Shown here in pieces: positions 1 to 8,218 of a stretch of DNA of 64,000 nucleotides. A program made the position numbers and the translations under genes. Under the pieces are notes generated by a model. It had not been told where the DNA came from and did no database searches. It was given only the letters and a program-made list of their open reading frames with translations. Where the stretch lies: positions 124,001 to 188,000 of the forward strand of contig NZ_JBBUTK010000001.1 in NCBI RefSeq assembly GCF_039592695.1, written 5' to 3'. Each line of letters begins with the position of its first letter. The stretch's first letter is position 1. Origin of the DNA: Flagellimonas_A sp039592695 (GTDB lineage Bacteria; Bacteroidota; Bacteroidia; Flavobacteriales; Flavobacteriaceae).

Positions 1-779
1 TACATGGCCTGTACGTGTCTAGCATTGTTTCCTTCCAGTTTATTAAACCTCTGGATTTGATCGGGTGAGGCTTCCAATATCTCTTTGATCACCAGCCAAG
101 TCACGGTTTCGGTATATGGCGGCGTAGTGAGTGAGCCTTGATAGTGATAATAGCCCAAATCTGTAAACTGATCCTTCAGGTCATTGATGTTAACAGTACC
201 ACCATCTACCTTATTTTCACCTTCTTCTTCGGTAGGGATGGCGTTCATGAACTCATCAAGAAACGGATTTTCTTTTCCCTCCTTAAACAAAATGCCTACG
301 ACCAAGTATACTGGGTCTTCACCTTTTTTAATCCCAGGTAATGTGTGCACCATGTGCATCTCCAAGGGAAAGGTCATGCCATCAATTAAGTGTTCAGATG
401 GCGTATGAAAATGAAATTGTTTGAAATCAAAGGTTCTTCCATCAAAAGAAATGGTATTACCGGCATCATAATTTACCTGAATGGTATGCCCCAGGTTCAC
501 CACATTTTCGGACGACTCTTTGTAGTTTAACGTGATGCTGTGTTGCGAGGTATCTTCTGTCTGATTAGTGTGAATATTGATTGGAGATTGTATAAGTCCG
601 TGGTCAAGGCCAGGTAATGCATATCCCTGTTGTTTTTTTACCTTGGCATCAGGTGCTTCGGCCTTTACCTCATTTTTTTCTTCAGCCACCTTTTTCTTTT
701 GCTGATGTTGGCAACTTGTGGAATTTAATGTAAAAACAGTCAAAACTGTTGCGGCTAGTGTTCTCGTAATTGTTTTCAT
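1..779 (-). CDS. Alpha-class carbonic anhydrase, lipoprotein (3' end outside window)
   Basis: Reverse-strand frame starting at ATG 779 and running off the left edge, so at least 259 residues are visible. It begins with a lipoprotein-type signal (hydrophobic stretch, then TLNSTSC, Cys 23) followed by a Lys/Glu-rich linker. Hallmarks of alpha-carbonic anhydrase follow in order: QSPINI, FHFHTPSEH (two zinc His), EMHMVH (third zinc His) and GSLTTPP (active-site floor). The family reversibly hydrates CO2 to bicarbonate; the lipobox places this copy on the outside of a membrane, probably in the periplasm. It starts 28 bp after the ABM-domain gene on the same strand, so the two are probably one transcript. 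The gene is not in doubt; only its C-terminus is unseen. Confidence 0.93.
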   Translation of the reverse strand, partial: MKTITRTLAATVLTVFTLNSTSCQHQQKKKVAEEKNEVKAEAPDAKVKKQQGYALPGLDHGLIQSPINIHTNQTEDTSQHSITLNYKESSENVVNLGHTIQVNYDAGNTISFDGRTFDFKQFHFHTPSEHLIDGMTFPLEMHMVHTLPGIKKGEDPVYLVVGILFKEGKENPFLDEFMNAIPTEEEGENKVDGGTVNINDLKDQFTDLGYYHYQGSLTTPPYTETVTWLVIKEILEASPDQIQRFNKLEGNNARHVQAM

Positions 780-807
780 AATAATTGATTTAGTGTTTGA
801 AGTGTGA

Positions 808-1146
808 TTAATTGATTTTTGTTTTTCTTTCCCTGAGCCTGAGCAGGCCATAAAGTCCCACCCCAGAAGGGTTTTTGAAATATTGTATTTCAGGATTTTT
901 TCTCAAAAGCTTAAAGGCCAGCAGCATCATTGAAAACTCATCTGACCTTAAGTATTTTTTAAAATCACGATAGGTATCCCAAATGGCATAAAAAGAGTAG
1001 GTATGTTCTTCATGATCGTGGGTGAAAATTTCGAACCGCTTGCACCCTTGATCCCTTCTGACCCGGTTAATGAGTCCTGACATGATTTCCATAAATTCGT
1101 TCTGCTTTCCTTTTCGTACTTGTACACGTGCCATTAATACCGTCAT
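808..1146 (-). CDS. ABM-fold (antibiotic biosynthesis monooxygenase-like) protein
   Basis: A 112-residue protein starting MTVLMARVQVRKGKQ, with the single ferredoxin-like ABM domain of the YgiN/quinol-monooxygenase and heme-degrading group: beta strand, helix with an NEF motif, then CKRFEIF and the SFYAIWDTYRDFKKYL segment typical of the fold. Such proteins act as small dimeric cofactor-free monooxygenases or as stress proteins; the substrate cannot be read from sequence. It leads the probable operon with the carbonic anhydrase and lies about 200 bp downstream of the sigma54 activator gene on the same strand. A sigma54-like promoter sits 34 bp before its start. The C-terminal tail (RERKTKIN) is basic. 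Confidence 0.8.
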   Translation of the reverse strand: MTVLMARVQVRKGKQNEFMEIMSGLINRVRRDQGCKRFEIFTHDHEEHTYSFYAIWDTYRDFKKYLRSDEFSMMLLAFKLLRKNPEIQYFKNPSGVGLYGLLRLRERKTKIN

Positions 1147-1179
1147 TTTTGATTAAAAGTTTTAGGACGGTTGGCTATA

Positions 1180-1195
1180 ACCAATTGGCATGCCA
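1180..1195 (-). promoter_or_regulatory. Putative sigma54 (-24/-12) promoter of the ABM-carbonic anhydrase operon
   Basis: On the reverse strand the sequence reads TGGCATGCCAATTGGT. This matches the sigma54 consensus TGGCAYG-N4-TTGC with correct spacing; the -12 GC is GG here, one departure from consensus. Transcription would start near 1168, about 22 bases before the ABM start codon. The element overlaps a perfect 12-bp palindrome, TTGGCATGCCAA (1185-1196). It is supported by the sigma54 activator gene immediately upstream. Confidence 0.45.
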
Positions 1196-1279
1196 ACGAC
1201 AGAAAATTTTCATAATAATCTTAAAATCAATTATTTACACAAATAGAGAAATTGTGAGAATGCGTAGTAAGACCACGAT

Positions 1280-1300
1280 ATATGACGGTTTCCGCCATAT
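1280..1300. promoter_or_regulatory. Dyad, candidate upstream activator site for the sigma54 regulator
   Basis: ATATGACGG-TTT-CCGCCATAT: two 9-bp arms with one mismatch around a 3-bp centre. It lies about 120 bp upstream of the predicted sigma54 start, a usual distance for an enhancer site bound by a sigma54 activator, and between that activator gene and its presumed target operon. Binding by the adjacent regulator is inference. Confidence 0.4.
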
Positions 1301-1349
1301 TTAGCAGAAATCAAAAAATAGAAGAAGTAGTTAAGATTGGATGTAGGCC

Positions 1350-2960
1350 TTAGGCAGGAAGTTCTTTTTTAAGGCCGAGTTTCAACATTCTTGAACGCAG
1401 GGTGCTTGGGTTGAGTCCCAAAATACTGCTGGCCCCGCTTTGCCCCTCGACTTTCCAATTGCATTTTTCTAGTACTTGAAGAATATAACTTTTTTCAACT
1501 TCTTGCAGCGACCCGCTCATTTGCCGTTCAGGGGCAGGCTGCGATTTGATAAGGGCGTCTTTCAAGCTCAGCACATGGCTCTCTGAAGTGATGACCGCAC
1601 GCTCAACAATGTTTTCCAGCTCCCTGACATTGCCCGGCCAGAAATGTTCCCGTAATTTTGAGATAAGGCCATCGGGAATGGTGTCTATGGATTTGCCGAT
1701 TTTTTTGCCCGTTTTGCTCACAAATTGCCTCACCAGAAGCGGGATATCTTCCATACGCTCCCGTAAAGGAGGCACATCAATGGGAAAGACATTCAACCGA
1801 TAGTACAGGTCTTGCCTAAAGTTGCCCGCATCGATTTCCTTGAGCAAATCTCGGTTGGTGGCAGCAATTACCCTGACATCTACGTTGATGGTCTTTGGGT
1901 TGCCAATGCGCTCAAACTCGCCCTCTTGCAGCACTCTGAGCAATTTTACCTGCAGTTCCAATGGCATTTCGCCGATTTCATCCAAAAAAATGGTGCCCTC
2001 ATGGGCCATTTCAAAACGGCCGATATGTTGGTTGATGGCCCCTGTAAAAGCCCCTTTTTCATGGCCGAAAAGCTCACTTTCGATAAGATAAGTGGGCAAT
2101 GCCGCACAGTTGACCTTGATGAGCGGTCTTTGGTTTCTTCTACTGTTTTTGTGTATCGCTCGAGCAATGAGTTCCTTGCCGGTGCCCGTTTCGCCTAGTA
2201 TCAGAACAGTGCTGTCGGTCTGAGCCACCTGTTCCACCTTTTTGAGGGTATGCTTTAAAGAGCCACTTTTGCCAATGATTTCATCAAAATTATGCGCTAT
2301 CTTGATTTCTTCCTGTAAGTACTCGCTTTCGTTCTTGTACTGGTCTTTGAGCATTTCCAGTTGCTTGTGGGCCGCATTGAGTTCTTCTTGGTTCTTTTTC
2401 CGCATGAGGGCATTGGCAAAAATTTCCCCTATCAATTTCAACCGACTGATATATTTGGCCGACCAATCAATTTTTTTGGTGTAGGAATCAAAACCAAGGG
2501 AGCCAATGATTTTTTTGTCGATGACCAGCGCAGTGTACAATATGGATTGCACACCAAAGTCTTTCAAGAATTTTTTAAAGTTTTTTGCTGCTGTCGGGAG
2601 CGCATCGACATCATTAATACAAATCATGCCATGATTGAGAAGCTCACTCATGATATAGGGGAATTTGCTCATGGGAATTTCTCGGAAATCTTCAGGGGTA
2701 ATAAATGTCTTCAAAGAAGGGATAGCATAAAAATGTGTGGTCGTGGCCAAGCCGGTTTCTTCCGAATAACTGTTCAAGCTACTATAGTCAACACCCATGA
2801 ATTCTGTCAAGAACCTGAGCGACCTGTTGATTTCAGCATCGATTTTTTCAGGGGAAAGACTGATGAACCGAGTAGAGAATTGGGATATCAATTTCTCAAA
2901 CTTAAATTGCTGTACCAAAAGTTCGTTCGGTAATCGGTTGGATGTATCTGAAGAGGCCAT
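1350..2960 (-). CDS. Sigma54-dependent transcriptional activator (GAF-AAA+-Fis)
   Basis: A 536-residue enhancer-binding protein. Residues about 30-190 form a GAF-like sensor domain. A probable coiled coil covers 188-222. The AAA+ domain follows with Walker A GETGTGKE (256-263), the sigma54-contacting GAFTGA loop (303-308) and Walker B IFLDEIGEM (324-332), then the WPGNVREL segment. A Fis-type helix-turn-helix ends the protein (about 497-530). The architecture matches FhlA/NorR-type regulators, which sense a small ligand or redox signal through GAF and open sigma54 promoters by ATP hydrolysis. The ligand is unknown. The next genes on the same strand have a sigma54-like promoter, making them the likely targets. 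It is divergent from glgA. Confidence 0.93.
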   Translation of the reverse strand: MASSDTSNRLPNELLVQQFKFEKLISQFSTRFISLSPEKIDAEINRSLRFLTEFMGVDYSSLNSYSEETGLATTTHFYAIPSLKTFITPEDFREIPMSKFPYIMSELLNHGMICINDVDALPTAAKNFKKFLKDFGVQSILYTALVIDKKIIGSLGFDSYTKKIDWSAKYISRLKLIGEIFANALMRKKNQEELNAAHKQLEMLKDQYKNESEYLQEEIKIAHNFDEIIGKSGSLKHTLKKVEQVAQTDSTVLILGETGTGKELIARAIHKNSRRNQRPLIKVNCAALPTYLIESELFGHEKGAFTGAINQHIGRFEMAHEGTIFLDEIGEMPLELQVKLLRVLQEGEFERIGNPKTINVDVRVIAATNRDLLKEIDAGNFRQDLYYRLNVFPIDVPPLRERMEDIPLLVRQFVSKTGKKIGKSIDTIPDGLISKLREHFWPGNVRELENIVERAVITSESHVLSLKDALIKSQPAPERQMSGSLQEVEKSYILQVLEKCNWKVEGQSGASSILGLNPSTLRSRMLKLGLKKELPA

Positions 2961-3191
2961 TACCTAATAAATGTACGTTTATTTTTTGTTTTCGTAAACT
3001 TTTTGTAATCTATTTTACTGCTATACAATAGGTTATCATTTGATTTTGCCGACTTTCAATAATTGAAACTAAATTTAAAATACCATTACTTTTTGATAAC
3101 ATACCGTACATTAAATATTTAGGTAAAAGGCTTTTTTTTGCGTCTTGATAAAGATTCCTTAACTTTTAAATTCTCTATCGAAACTAACTAT

Positions 3192-4727
3192 ATGAACAAT
3201 TTTCTTTTTGCGGCAGCTGAAAATGATGCCATACCTGAATGTAAGGCAGGCGGCATGGGCGATGTGGTGCGCGATGTGCCCAGACAGATTTCTGAACGTG
3301 GCGACAAGGTGCATGTGGTCGTGCCATCGTATGGCCGTTTGCACCAAAACGGTATATTCAAGACCAAACTGAATTTTGATCTTCGTGGCATTGTCTATAC
3401 CGCAGAGTTGTACGAGGTATCACCAAAAAAGGAATTTCCGAACATCACCCATTATGTGATTCACCATCCTGAGATTGAAGCCGGTGGCATTGCCCATATT
3501 TATCACGATGATCCTGAAGAACCTTTCTTTACCGATGCCATCAAGTACTTTATCTTCTGTACTGCGGTTGCTGAGGCCATCAAAAAAGGAAGTTTTGGCC
3601 ATTTAGATGTGGTGCACCTTCATGATTGGCACTCAAGTCTGTTATTGTTTTTAAGAGAATATCACAGTGACTACGCAAACCTTAAAAAGATTCGGTTTGT
3701 CTATAGCATCCATAATTTGGCCATTCAGGGTATCCGACCTTTTGAGAACAACTACTCATCAGTAAGAAATTGGTTTCCCGAAGTTGCCTATGATGAGAAA
3801 GGATTGCGTGACCATCGATATACCGACTGTATCAATCTGATGGCTGTGGGCATACGTTTGGCAGATGCAGTTCACACGGTTTCCCCATCCTATAAAGAAG
3901 ATGTGATGAAACCAAGCTCGCCCCCTGAATTCATTGGTGGCGAAGGATTGGAAGAAGATTTACAGCTTGCCGATAATGAGGGAAGGCTTTTCGGTATTTT
4001 GAACGGTTGTAATTATAAAAACATCAATGTTGAGGCCAAGGGCCAGATTTACCGCAACACGGTAAAGGCACTCTTCAGTTGGCTGCAAGATGAGACAAAA
4101 AAATACAAAGCTGATTTTTTGGCCCACACAGGCGAAAAAATAATGAAATATGTAGGCAATCGACCAAAGTTCATTGTATCGAGTGTCGCCCGACTGACAG
4201 AACAAAAGTTTTACTTTTTCAAAAGATCACCAGAAGCATTTGTTGAAATCTTGAAACGACTTGAAAAGGTCGAAGGTATTTTTATGTTGTTGGGCACCGG
4301 CGCACCCGAATATGAAGACTTGTTTCGTCAAATGAGTTACGAAAATGAAAACTTCATTTTTACCAATGGGCAATCTGAAAGTTTGATTGATTCGATGTAC
4401 CTTGAATCAGACCTGTATTTCATGCCCAGTCTTTTTGAGCCTTGCGGTATCAGTCAAATGTTGGCCATGCGAAATGGCAATCCTTGTTTGGTACACCATA
4501 CCGGAGGGTTGAAAGATACCGTTGAGCACCTAAAAACGGGGTTTAGTTTTGATGGCGATACCTTTGATGAAAAGATTTCGAACATGCTGTCAGCACTTGA
4601 CGAAGCGTTAGAGGTATACCTGAACGATAAACCGCTGTGGAAGAAGATTCAAACCAGCGCAAAAAGAAAGCGTTTCACATGGCAAAAATCGGTGGATAGC
4701 TACTATAAAGAGCTGTACGTTTTGTAA
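3192..4727 (+). CDS. glgA: Glycogen/starch synthase (GT5)
   Basis: A 511-residue protein from ATG 3192; a TTG at 3138 in frame would add 18 residues but homologues begin near MNNFLFAAAEN. The N-terminal GT5 signature appears as K18-A-G-G-M-G-D-V (usual form KTGGLADV). The C-terminal Rossmann domain has the EPCG motif (SLFEPCGISQM) and the HHTGGLKDTV loop that binds ADP-glucose. The family transfers glucose from ADP-glucose to growing alpha-1,4-glucan in the cytoplasm. It is somewhat longer than E. coli GlgA (477 residues). No other glycogen genes are nearby; the upstream neighbour is the divergent sigma54 activator, with a 231-bp AT-rich gap between them. Confidence 0.9.
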   Translation: MNNFLFAAAENDAIPECKAGGMGDVVRDVPRQISERGDKVHVVVPSYGRLHQNGIFKTKLNFDLRGIVYTAELYEVSPKKEFPNITHYVIHHPEIEAGGIAHIYHDDPEEPFFTDAIKYFIFCTAVAEAIKKGSFGHLDVVHLHDWHSSLLLFLREYHSDYANLKKIRFVYSIHNLAIQGIRPFENNYSSVRNWFPEVAYDEKGLRDHRYTDCINLMAVGIRLADAVHTVSPSYKEDVMKPSSPPEFIGGEGLEEDLQLADNEGRLFGILNGCNYKNINVEAKGQIYRNTVKALFSWLQDETKKYKADFLAHTGEKIMKYVGNRPKFIVSSVARLTEQKFYFFKRSPEAFVEILKRLEKVEGIFMLLGTGAPEYEDLFRQMSYENENFIFTNGQSESLIDSMYLESDLYFMPSLFEPCGISQMLAMRNGNPCLVHHTGGLKDTVEHLKTGFSFDGDTFDEKISNMLSALDEALEVYLNDKPLWKKIQTSAKRKRFTWQKSVDSYYKELYVL

Positions 4728-4782
4728 GATTTTAGCGAATTGCCCCACTACCGTTAATAATATTCTAAAAGGGTTCTTGAAA

Positions 4783-4813
4783 TTGTTAAAGCCCTTGCTT
4801 TTTCGTAATTTTA
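4783..4813 (+). promoter_or_regulatory. Bacteroidetes-type promoter of citrate synthase
   Basis: TTG (4783-4785), then 20 bp, then TAATTTTA (4806-4813). This fits the Bacteroidetes -33 TTG / -7 TAnnTTTG layout except for the final base of the -7 box. It lies about 33 bp before the gltA start codon. Confidence 0.4.
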
Positions 4814-4846
4814 ACGTTCCAAAATTAACATCATCCTATATACAAT

Positions 4847-6130
4847 ATGACAGATAAAGCGATACTTGAATTCGACGGAAAAAAATATGAATTTCCTGTG
4901 GTGAAGGGCACTGAAGACGAATTGGCAATTGACATCAAAACCTTGAGGGCAAGTTCAGGTTTGGTCACGTTAGACCCGGGCTACAAAAACACGGGCTCTT
5001 GCGAAAGTGCCATCACTTTTTTGGATGGGGAAAAGGGAATTCTTAGGTATCGTGGGTATGCCATCGAGGATTTGGCCGAAAAAGCAGATTTTCTTGAAGT
5101 GGCCTATCTGTTGATTTTTGGCGAGTTGCCCACTAAAGAGCAACTTGATAAGTTTGACCACGACATCAAGGCAGAGTCGCATGTAGATGAAGAGATGAAA
5201 AAGATTTTGGATGGATTTCCAAAGTCAGCACACCCCATGGGGGTACTCTCGTCATTGACCAGCGCATTGGTGGCCTTCAACCCTTCTTCTGTGGATGTCT
5301 CCTCTGAAGAGGCCATGTACAATTCGATTGTGCGCATTTTAGCAAAATTTCCCGTACTCGTCGCTTGGACGATGCGCAAAAAAATGGGCCTTCCACTCGA
5401 TTATGGTGATGATTCGTTGGGGTATGTAGAGAACATCCACAAGATGATGTTCAAAAGACCGAACAAAGAATACGAGAAAAACAGGATTGTTATTGATGCT
5501 CTGGATAAATTGTTGATTCTGCATGCTGACCATGAGCAAAACTGTTCCACATCGACTGTGCGGATTGTTGGTTCTTCACATGCGGGGCTATTTGCATCAC
5601 TTTCAGCCGGTATTTCAGCACTTTGGGGGCCATTGCATGGTGGGGCCAACCAAGCTGTGCTTGAAATGTTGCAAGCTATTGAAGAAGATGGTGGTGACAC
5701 AAAAAAATATATGGCCAAGGCCAAAGACAAGAACGACCCTTTCAGGTTGATGGGCTTTGGGCACAGGGTCTATAAAAACTTTGACCCAAGGGCCAAGATT
5801 ATTAAGAAATCTGCAGATGAGGTTTTGGGCGATCTTGGCATCGAAGATTCCATTTTGGATATTGCCAAAGGATTGGAGAAAGAGGCGTTGGAAGATGAAT
5901 ATTTTGTAAAGCGAAAATTATATCCGAATGTAGATTTTTATTCGGGCATCATCTATCGCGCAATGGGCATACCCGTTGATATGTTCACGGTCATGTTTGC
6001 TTTGGGCCGTCTACCCGGTTGGATTGCCCAATGGCGGGAGATGCGCTTACGAAAAGAGCCCATCGGCAGACCAAGACAAGTGTACATCGGTGAAAACCAT
6101 CGTAAGTTCAAGCCATTGAAGAAGCGCTAA
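4847..6130 (+). CDS. gltA: Citrate synthase
   Basis: A 427-residue type I citrate synthase, the usual length for the bacterial hexameric form. Catalytic and substrate-binding segments are present: the His of LHADHEQNCSTSTVR, the PLHGGANQAVLEML helix with the catalytic His, the FGHRVYKNFDPRA oxaloacetate loop, and the catalytic Asp of PNVDFYSG. It condenses acetyl-CoA and oxaloacetate to citrate, the entry step of the TCA cycle. It has its own promoter and a strong terminator right after its stop codon, so it is probably monocistronic, with the guanidine hydrolase genes transcribed separately or by read-through. Confidence 0.97.
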   Translation: MTDKAILEFDGKKYEFPVVKGTEDELAIDIKTLRASSGLVTLDPGYKNTGSCESAITFLDGEKGILRYRGYAIEDLAEKADFLEVAYLLIFGELPTKEQLDKFDHDIKAESHVDEEMKKILDGFPKSAHPMGVLSSLTSALVAFNPSSVDVSSEEAMYNSIVRILAKFPVLVAWTMRKKMGLPLDYGDDSLGYVENIHKMMFKRPNKEYEKNRIVIDALDKLLILHADHEQNCSTSTVRIVGSSHAGLFASLSAGISALWGPLHGGANQAVLEMLQAIEEDGGDTKKYMAKAKDKNDPFRLMGFGHRVYKNFDPRAKIIKKSADEVLGDLGIEDSILDIAKGLEKEALEDEYFVKRKLYPNVDFYSGIIYRAMGIPVDMFTVMFALGRLPGWIAQWREMRLRKEPIGRPRQVYIGENHRKFKPLKKR

Positions 6131-6150
6131 AAAAATATAGTACAACACAG

Positions 6151-6180
6151 AAAAGTCCGTTATCTTCGACGGACTTTTTT
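6151..6180 (+). terminator. Intrinsic terminator after gltA
   Basis: Perfect 10-bp stem AAAAGTCCGT / ACGGACTTTT around an 8-base loop (6161-6168), running into a T tract. It starts 20 bp after the gltA stop and ends 20 bp before the next start codon. Confidence 0.85.
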
Positions 6181-6199
6181 AATACCTGACTTCATCATT

Positions 6200-7114
6200 A
6201 TGCTGAAACTTAATGTCAAGGATGAGACCTCACCTTTAAAGGCCGTAGTGCTCGGCACAGCAGAAAGCTGTGGCCCCGTACCAAAACCTGAAGAAGCCTA
6301 CGATCCAAAGTCGTTAGAGCATATTTTGGCGGGCACCTATCCGAAAGAAAAAGATATGGCCAAAGAAATGGATGCTTTTTCGCAAGTATTAAAGAAGCAT
6401 GATGTTGAGGTATTTCGTCCATTGGTTTTGGAAGATTGCAACCAGATTTTTTCTAGGGATATCGCTTTTGTGATAGAAGATAAACTGTTTCACGCCAACA
6501 TCCTTCCCGATAGGGAAAAAGAATATGAAGCCATACAGCATGTCCTCGAGCAAATCGAGCCTGAAAAAATCATCAGGCCACCTGAAGAAGTGCATGTCGA
6601 AGGGGGTGATGTCATGCCGTGGCACGATTATATTTTTGTGGGTACCTATACCGGTGATGACTATCCCGATTACATCACAGCCAGAACAAATAGGGAAGCG
6701 GTTGAATTTCTTCAGGAGCAGTTTCCAAACAAGAAAGTCAAGGCCTTTGAACTCAGAAAATCAAATACCAACGCCAAGGAAAACGCGCTGCATCTAGATT
6801 GTTGTTTTCAACCGGTTGGCAAAGACAAGGCCATCTTGCATAAAAACGGATTTTTAGTGGAAGAGGAATACCAGTGGCTGGTCAATTTCTTTGGCAAGGA
6901 AAACATCTTTGAAATCTCCAAAGACGAGATGTACCAAATGTTCAGCAATGTGTTTTCCATATCGCCTGAGGTGGTGGTTTCAGAACAAAGCTTTACACGA
7001 TTAAATGATTGGTTACGAAGCCAAGGTTTTATAGTTGAAGAAATTCCCTATGCTGAGATTGCCAAGCAAGAGGGACTTCTTCGTTGCAGTACTTTACCAC
7101 TAATAAGAAAATAA
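6200..7114 (+). CDS. Amidinotransferase/arginine deiminase-fold hydrolase (DDAH-like)
   Basis: A 304-residue protein of the guanidine-modifying superfamily (PF02274-type beta/alpha propeller). Visible active-site elements are FSRDIAF (substrate Asp), VEGGDVM (Glu/Asp pair), the catalytic His region NALHLDCCFQPV, and a C-terminal nucleophile Cys in GLLRCSTLPL. Members hydrolyse or transfer from arginine-like guanidines (dimethylarginine, arginine, citrulline). DDAH-like hydrolase is the best family guess; the substrate is not certain. It is followed after 39 bp by ctlX, a second member of the same superfamily, suggesting a joint role in arginine/citrulline metabolism. Confidence 0.85.
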   Translation: MLKLNVKDETSPLKAVVLGTAESCGPVPKPEEAYDPKSLEHILAGTYPKEKDMAKEMDAFSQVLKKHDVEVFRPLVLEDCNQIFSRDIAFVIEDKLFHANILPDREKEYEAIQHVLEQIEPEKIIRPPEEVHVEGGDVMPWHDYIFVGTYTGDDYPDYITARTNREAVEFLQEQFPNKKVKAFELRKSNTNAKENALHLDCCFQPVGKDKAILHKNGFLVEEEYQWLVNFFGKENIFEISKDEMYQMFSNVFSISPEVVVSEQSFTRLNDWLRSQGFIVEEIPYAEIAKQEGLLRCSTLPLIRK

Positions 7115-7118
7115 AAAG

Positions 7119-7152
7119 TCCCCTCTCCTTTGGAGAGGGCTAGGGAGAGGCC
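7119..7152. repeat. Palindromic G/C-rich intergenic element (copy 1)
   Basis: CCCTCTCC (7121-7128), a TTT loop, and GGAGAGGG (7132-7139) form a perfect 8-bp hairpin, followed by CTAGGGAGAGGC. It fills the gap between the two guanidine hydrolase genes. Related elements lie at 8072-8155, 30651-30723, 39853-39940 and 53807-53896. It probably does not stop transcription strongly because no T tract follows. Confidence 0.6.
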
Positions 7153-7153
7153 T

Positions 7154-8107
7154 ATGCAAATAACGAACAACATATTGATGATAAGGCCCGTGGCTTTTCG
7201 TATGAACGAACAAACTGCGGTAAACAATTATTTTCAAGAAGACATTGACATTCAAAACCAAGAAATCAATGCCAAGGCACAGCAGGAGTTTGACCAATTT
7301 GTGGAAACGCTACGAAGCCACGGAATCAATGTGATCGTGGTCGATGACAATAAGGAGCAAGATACCCCTGATTCCATCTTTCCGAACAATTGGGTCTCAT
7401 TTCACTCCAGTGGCACGGTAGCTGTTTACCCGATGTTTGCCGAAAACCGACGCAGAGAACGTAGGGAAGATATCTTTGACATTTTGGAAGAGCACGGTTT
7501 TCGCATAGACAATGTGATTGATTATACGGCTGCTGAAAAAGACAATGTTTTTTTAGAGGCAACGGGCAGTATTTTAAAAGACCGGGTCAACCAAAAGGCC
7601 TATTGTGCCCTTTCAGAACGTGCCGATGAGAATTTGTTCATCGAGTTTTGTGAGGATTTTGATTGCTTTCCCGTCATCTTCACCGCGAACCAAACCGTAA
7701 ACGGAGAACGCTTGCCCATTTACCATACGAATGTGATGATGGCCATGGCCGAGACCTTTGTGGTCATCTGTTTGAACGCTATCGACGATAAAAAAGAACG
7801 ACAAAATGTGGTAAAGCACATCAAAAAGGATGGCCGTGAAATCATTGATATCACAGAGGCGCAAATGCATGCTTTTGCAGGAAACATGTTGCAGGTCATC
7901 GGAGCCAACGACCAACGCTTTATGGTGATGAGCTCACAAGCCTACAAGAGCCTTCGAGAGGATCAGATTGCTGCCATAAAGAAGCATTGTGACATCATCC
8001 ATAGTCCGTTGGATACCATTGAAACCTGTGGTGGTGGTTCTGCACGGTGTATGATGGCCGAGGTGTTTTTACCAGCCTCCCCTAACCCCACCAAAGGAGG
8101 GGAATAA
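7154..8107 (+). CDS. ctlX: Citrulline utilization hydrolase CtlX-like
   Basis: A 317-residue protein starting MQITNNILMIRPVAFRMNEQTAVNNYFQ; an in-frame TTG at 7130 lies inside the palindromic element and is rejected. The amidinotransferase-superfamily motifs are present: DSIFPNNWVSFH, FLEATGSI, the His of YHTNVMMAMAE, and the C-terminal nucleophile in ETCGGGSARCMMAEVF. CtlX proteins are assigned to citrulline breakdown; the assignment rests on recognition of the family pattern. The last residues ASPNPTKGGE are encoded by a dispersed palindromic element, so the C-terminal tail looks acquired. Confidence 0.85.
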   Translation: MQITNNILMIRPVAFRMNEQTAVNNYFQEDIDIQNQEINAKAQQEFDQFVETLRSHGINVIVVDDNKEQDTPDSIFPNNWVSFHSSGTVAVYPMFAENRRRERREDIFDILEEHGFRIDNVIDYTAAEKDNVFLEATGSILKDRVNQKAYCALSERADENLFIEFCEDFDCFPVIFTANQTVNGERLPIYHTNVMMAMAETFVVICLNAIDDKKERQNVVKHIKKDGREIIDITEAQMHAFAGNMLQVIGANDQRFMVMSSQAYKSLREDQIAAIKKHCDIIHSPLDTIETCGGGSARCMMAEVFLPASPNPTKGGE

Positions 8108-8155
8108 GTCTCTAATTTATTTTTCTTCCCCTGTGGGGGAGCCAGAGGGAAGGGT
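8072..8155. repeat. Palindromic G/C-rich element (copy 2), overlapping the end of ctlX
   Basis: CCTCC (8076-8080) pairs with GGAGG (8096-8100), and a second small hairpin TCCCC-TGTG-GGGGA follows. The first half encodes the C-terminal residues and stop codon of ctlX, so the element was probably inserted into the gene's end. No promoter or further gene is seen up to 8218. Confidence 0.55.
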
Positions 8156-8218
8156 GTTTTTGCCAAAGCATAACAATATCAGTGCCTGATACAGCGTTAT
8201 TGCCCAAAGGGCAATTTG

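Noticed and set aside
2361..2933. 190-codon forward frame over the sigma54 activator gene
   Set aside because: It lies antisense to a well-supported gene with recognisable domains and has no coding features of its own.
3138..3191. TTG start adding 18 residues to glycogen synthase
   Set aside because: The extension is poorly conserved in type, and ATG 3192 begins at the family's usual MNNFLFAAAE.
7130..7153. TTG start adding 8 residues to ctlX
   Set aside because: It lies within the palindromic element; ATG 7154 matches the family start.
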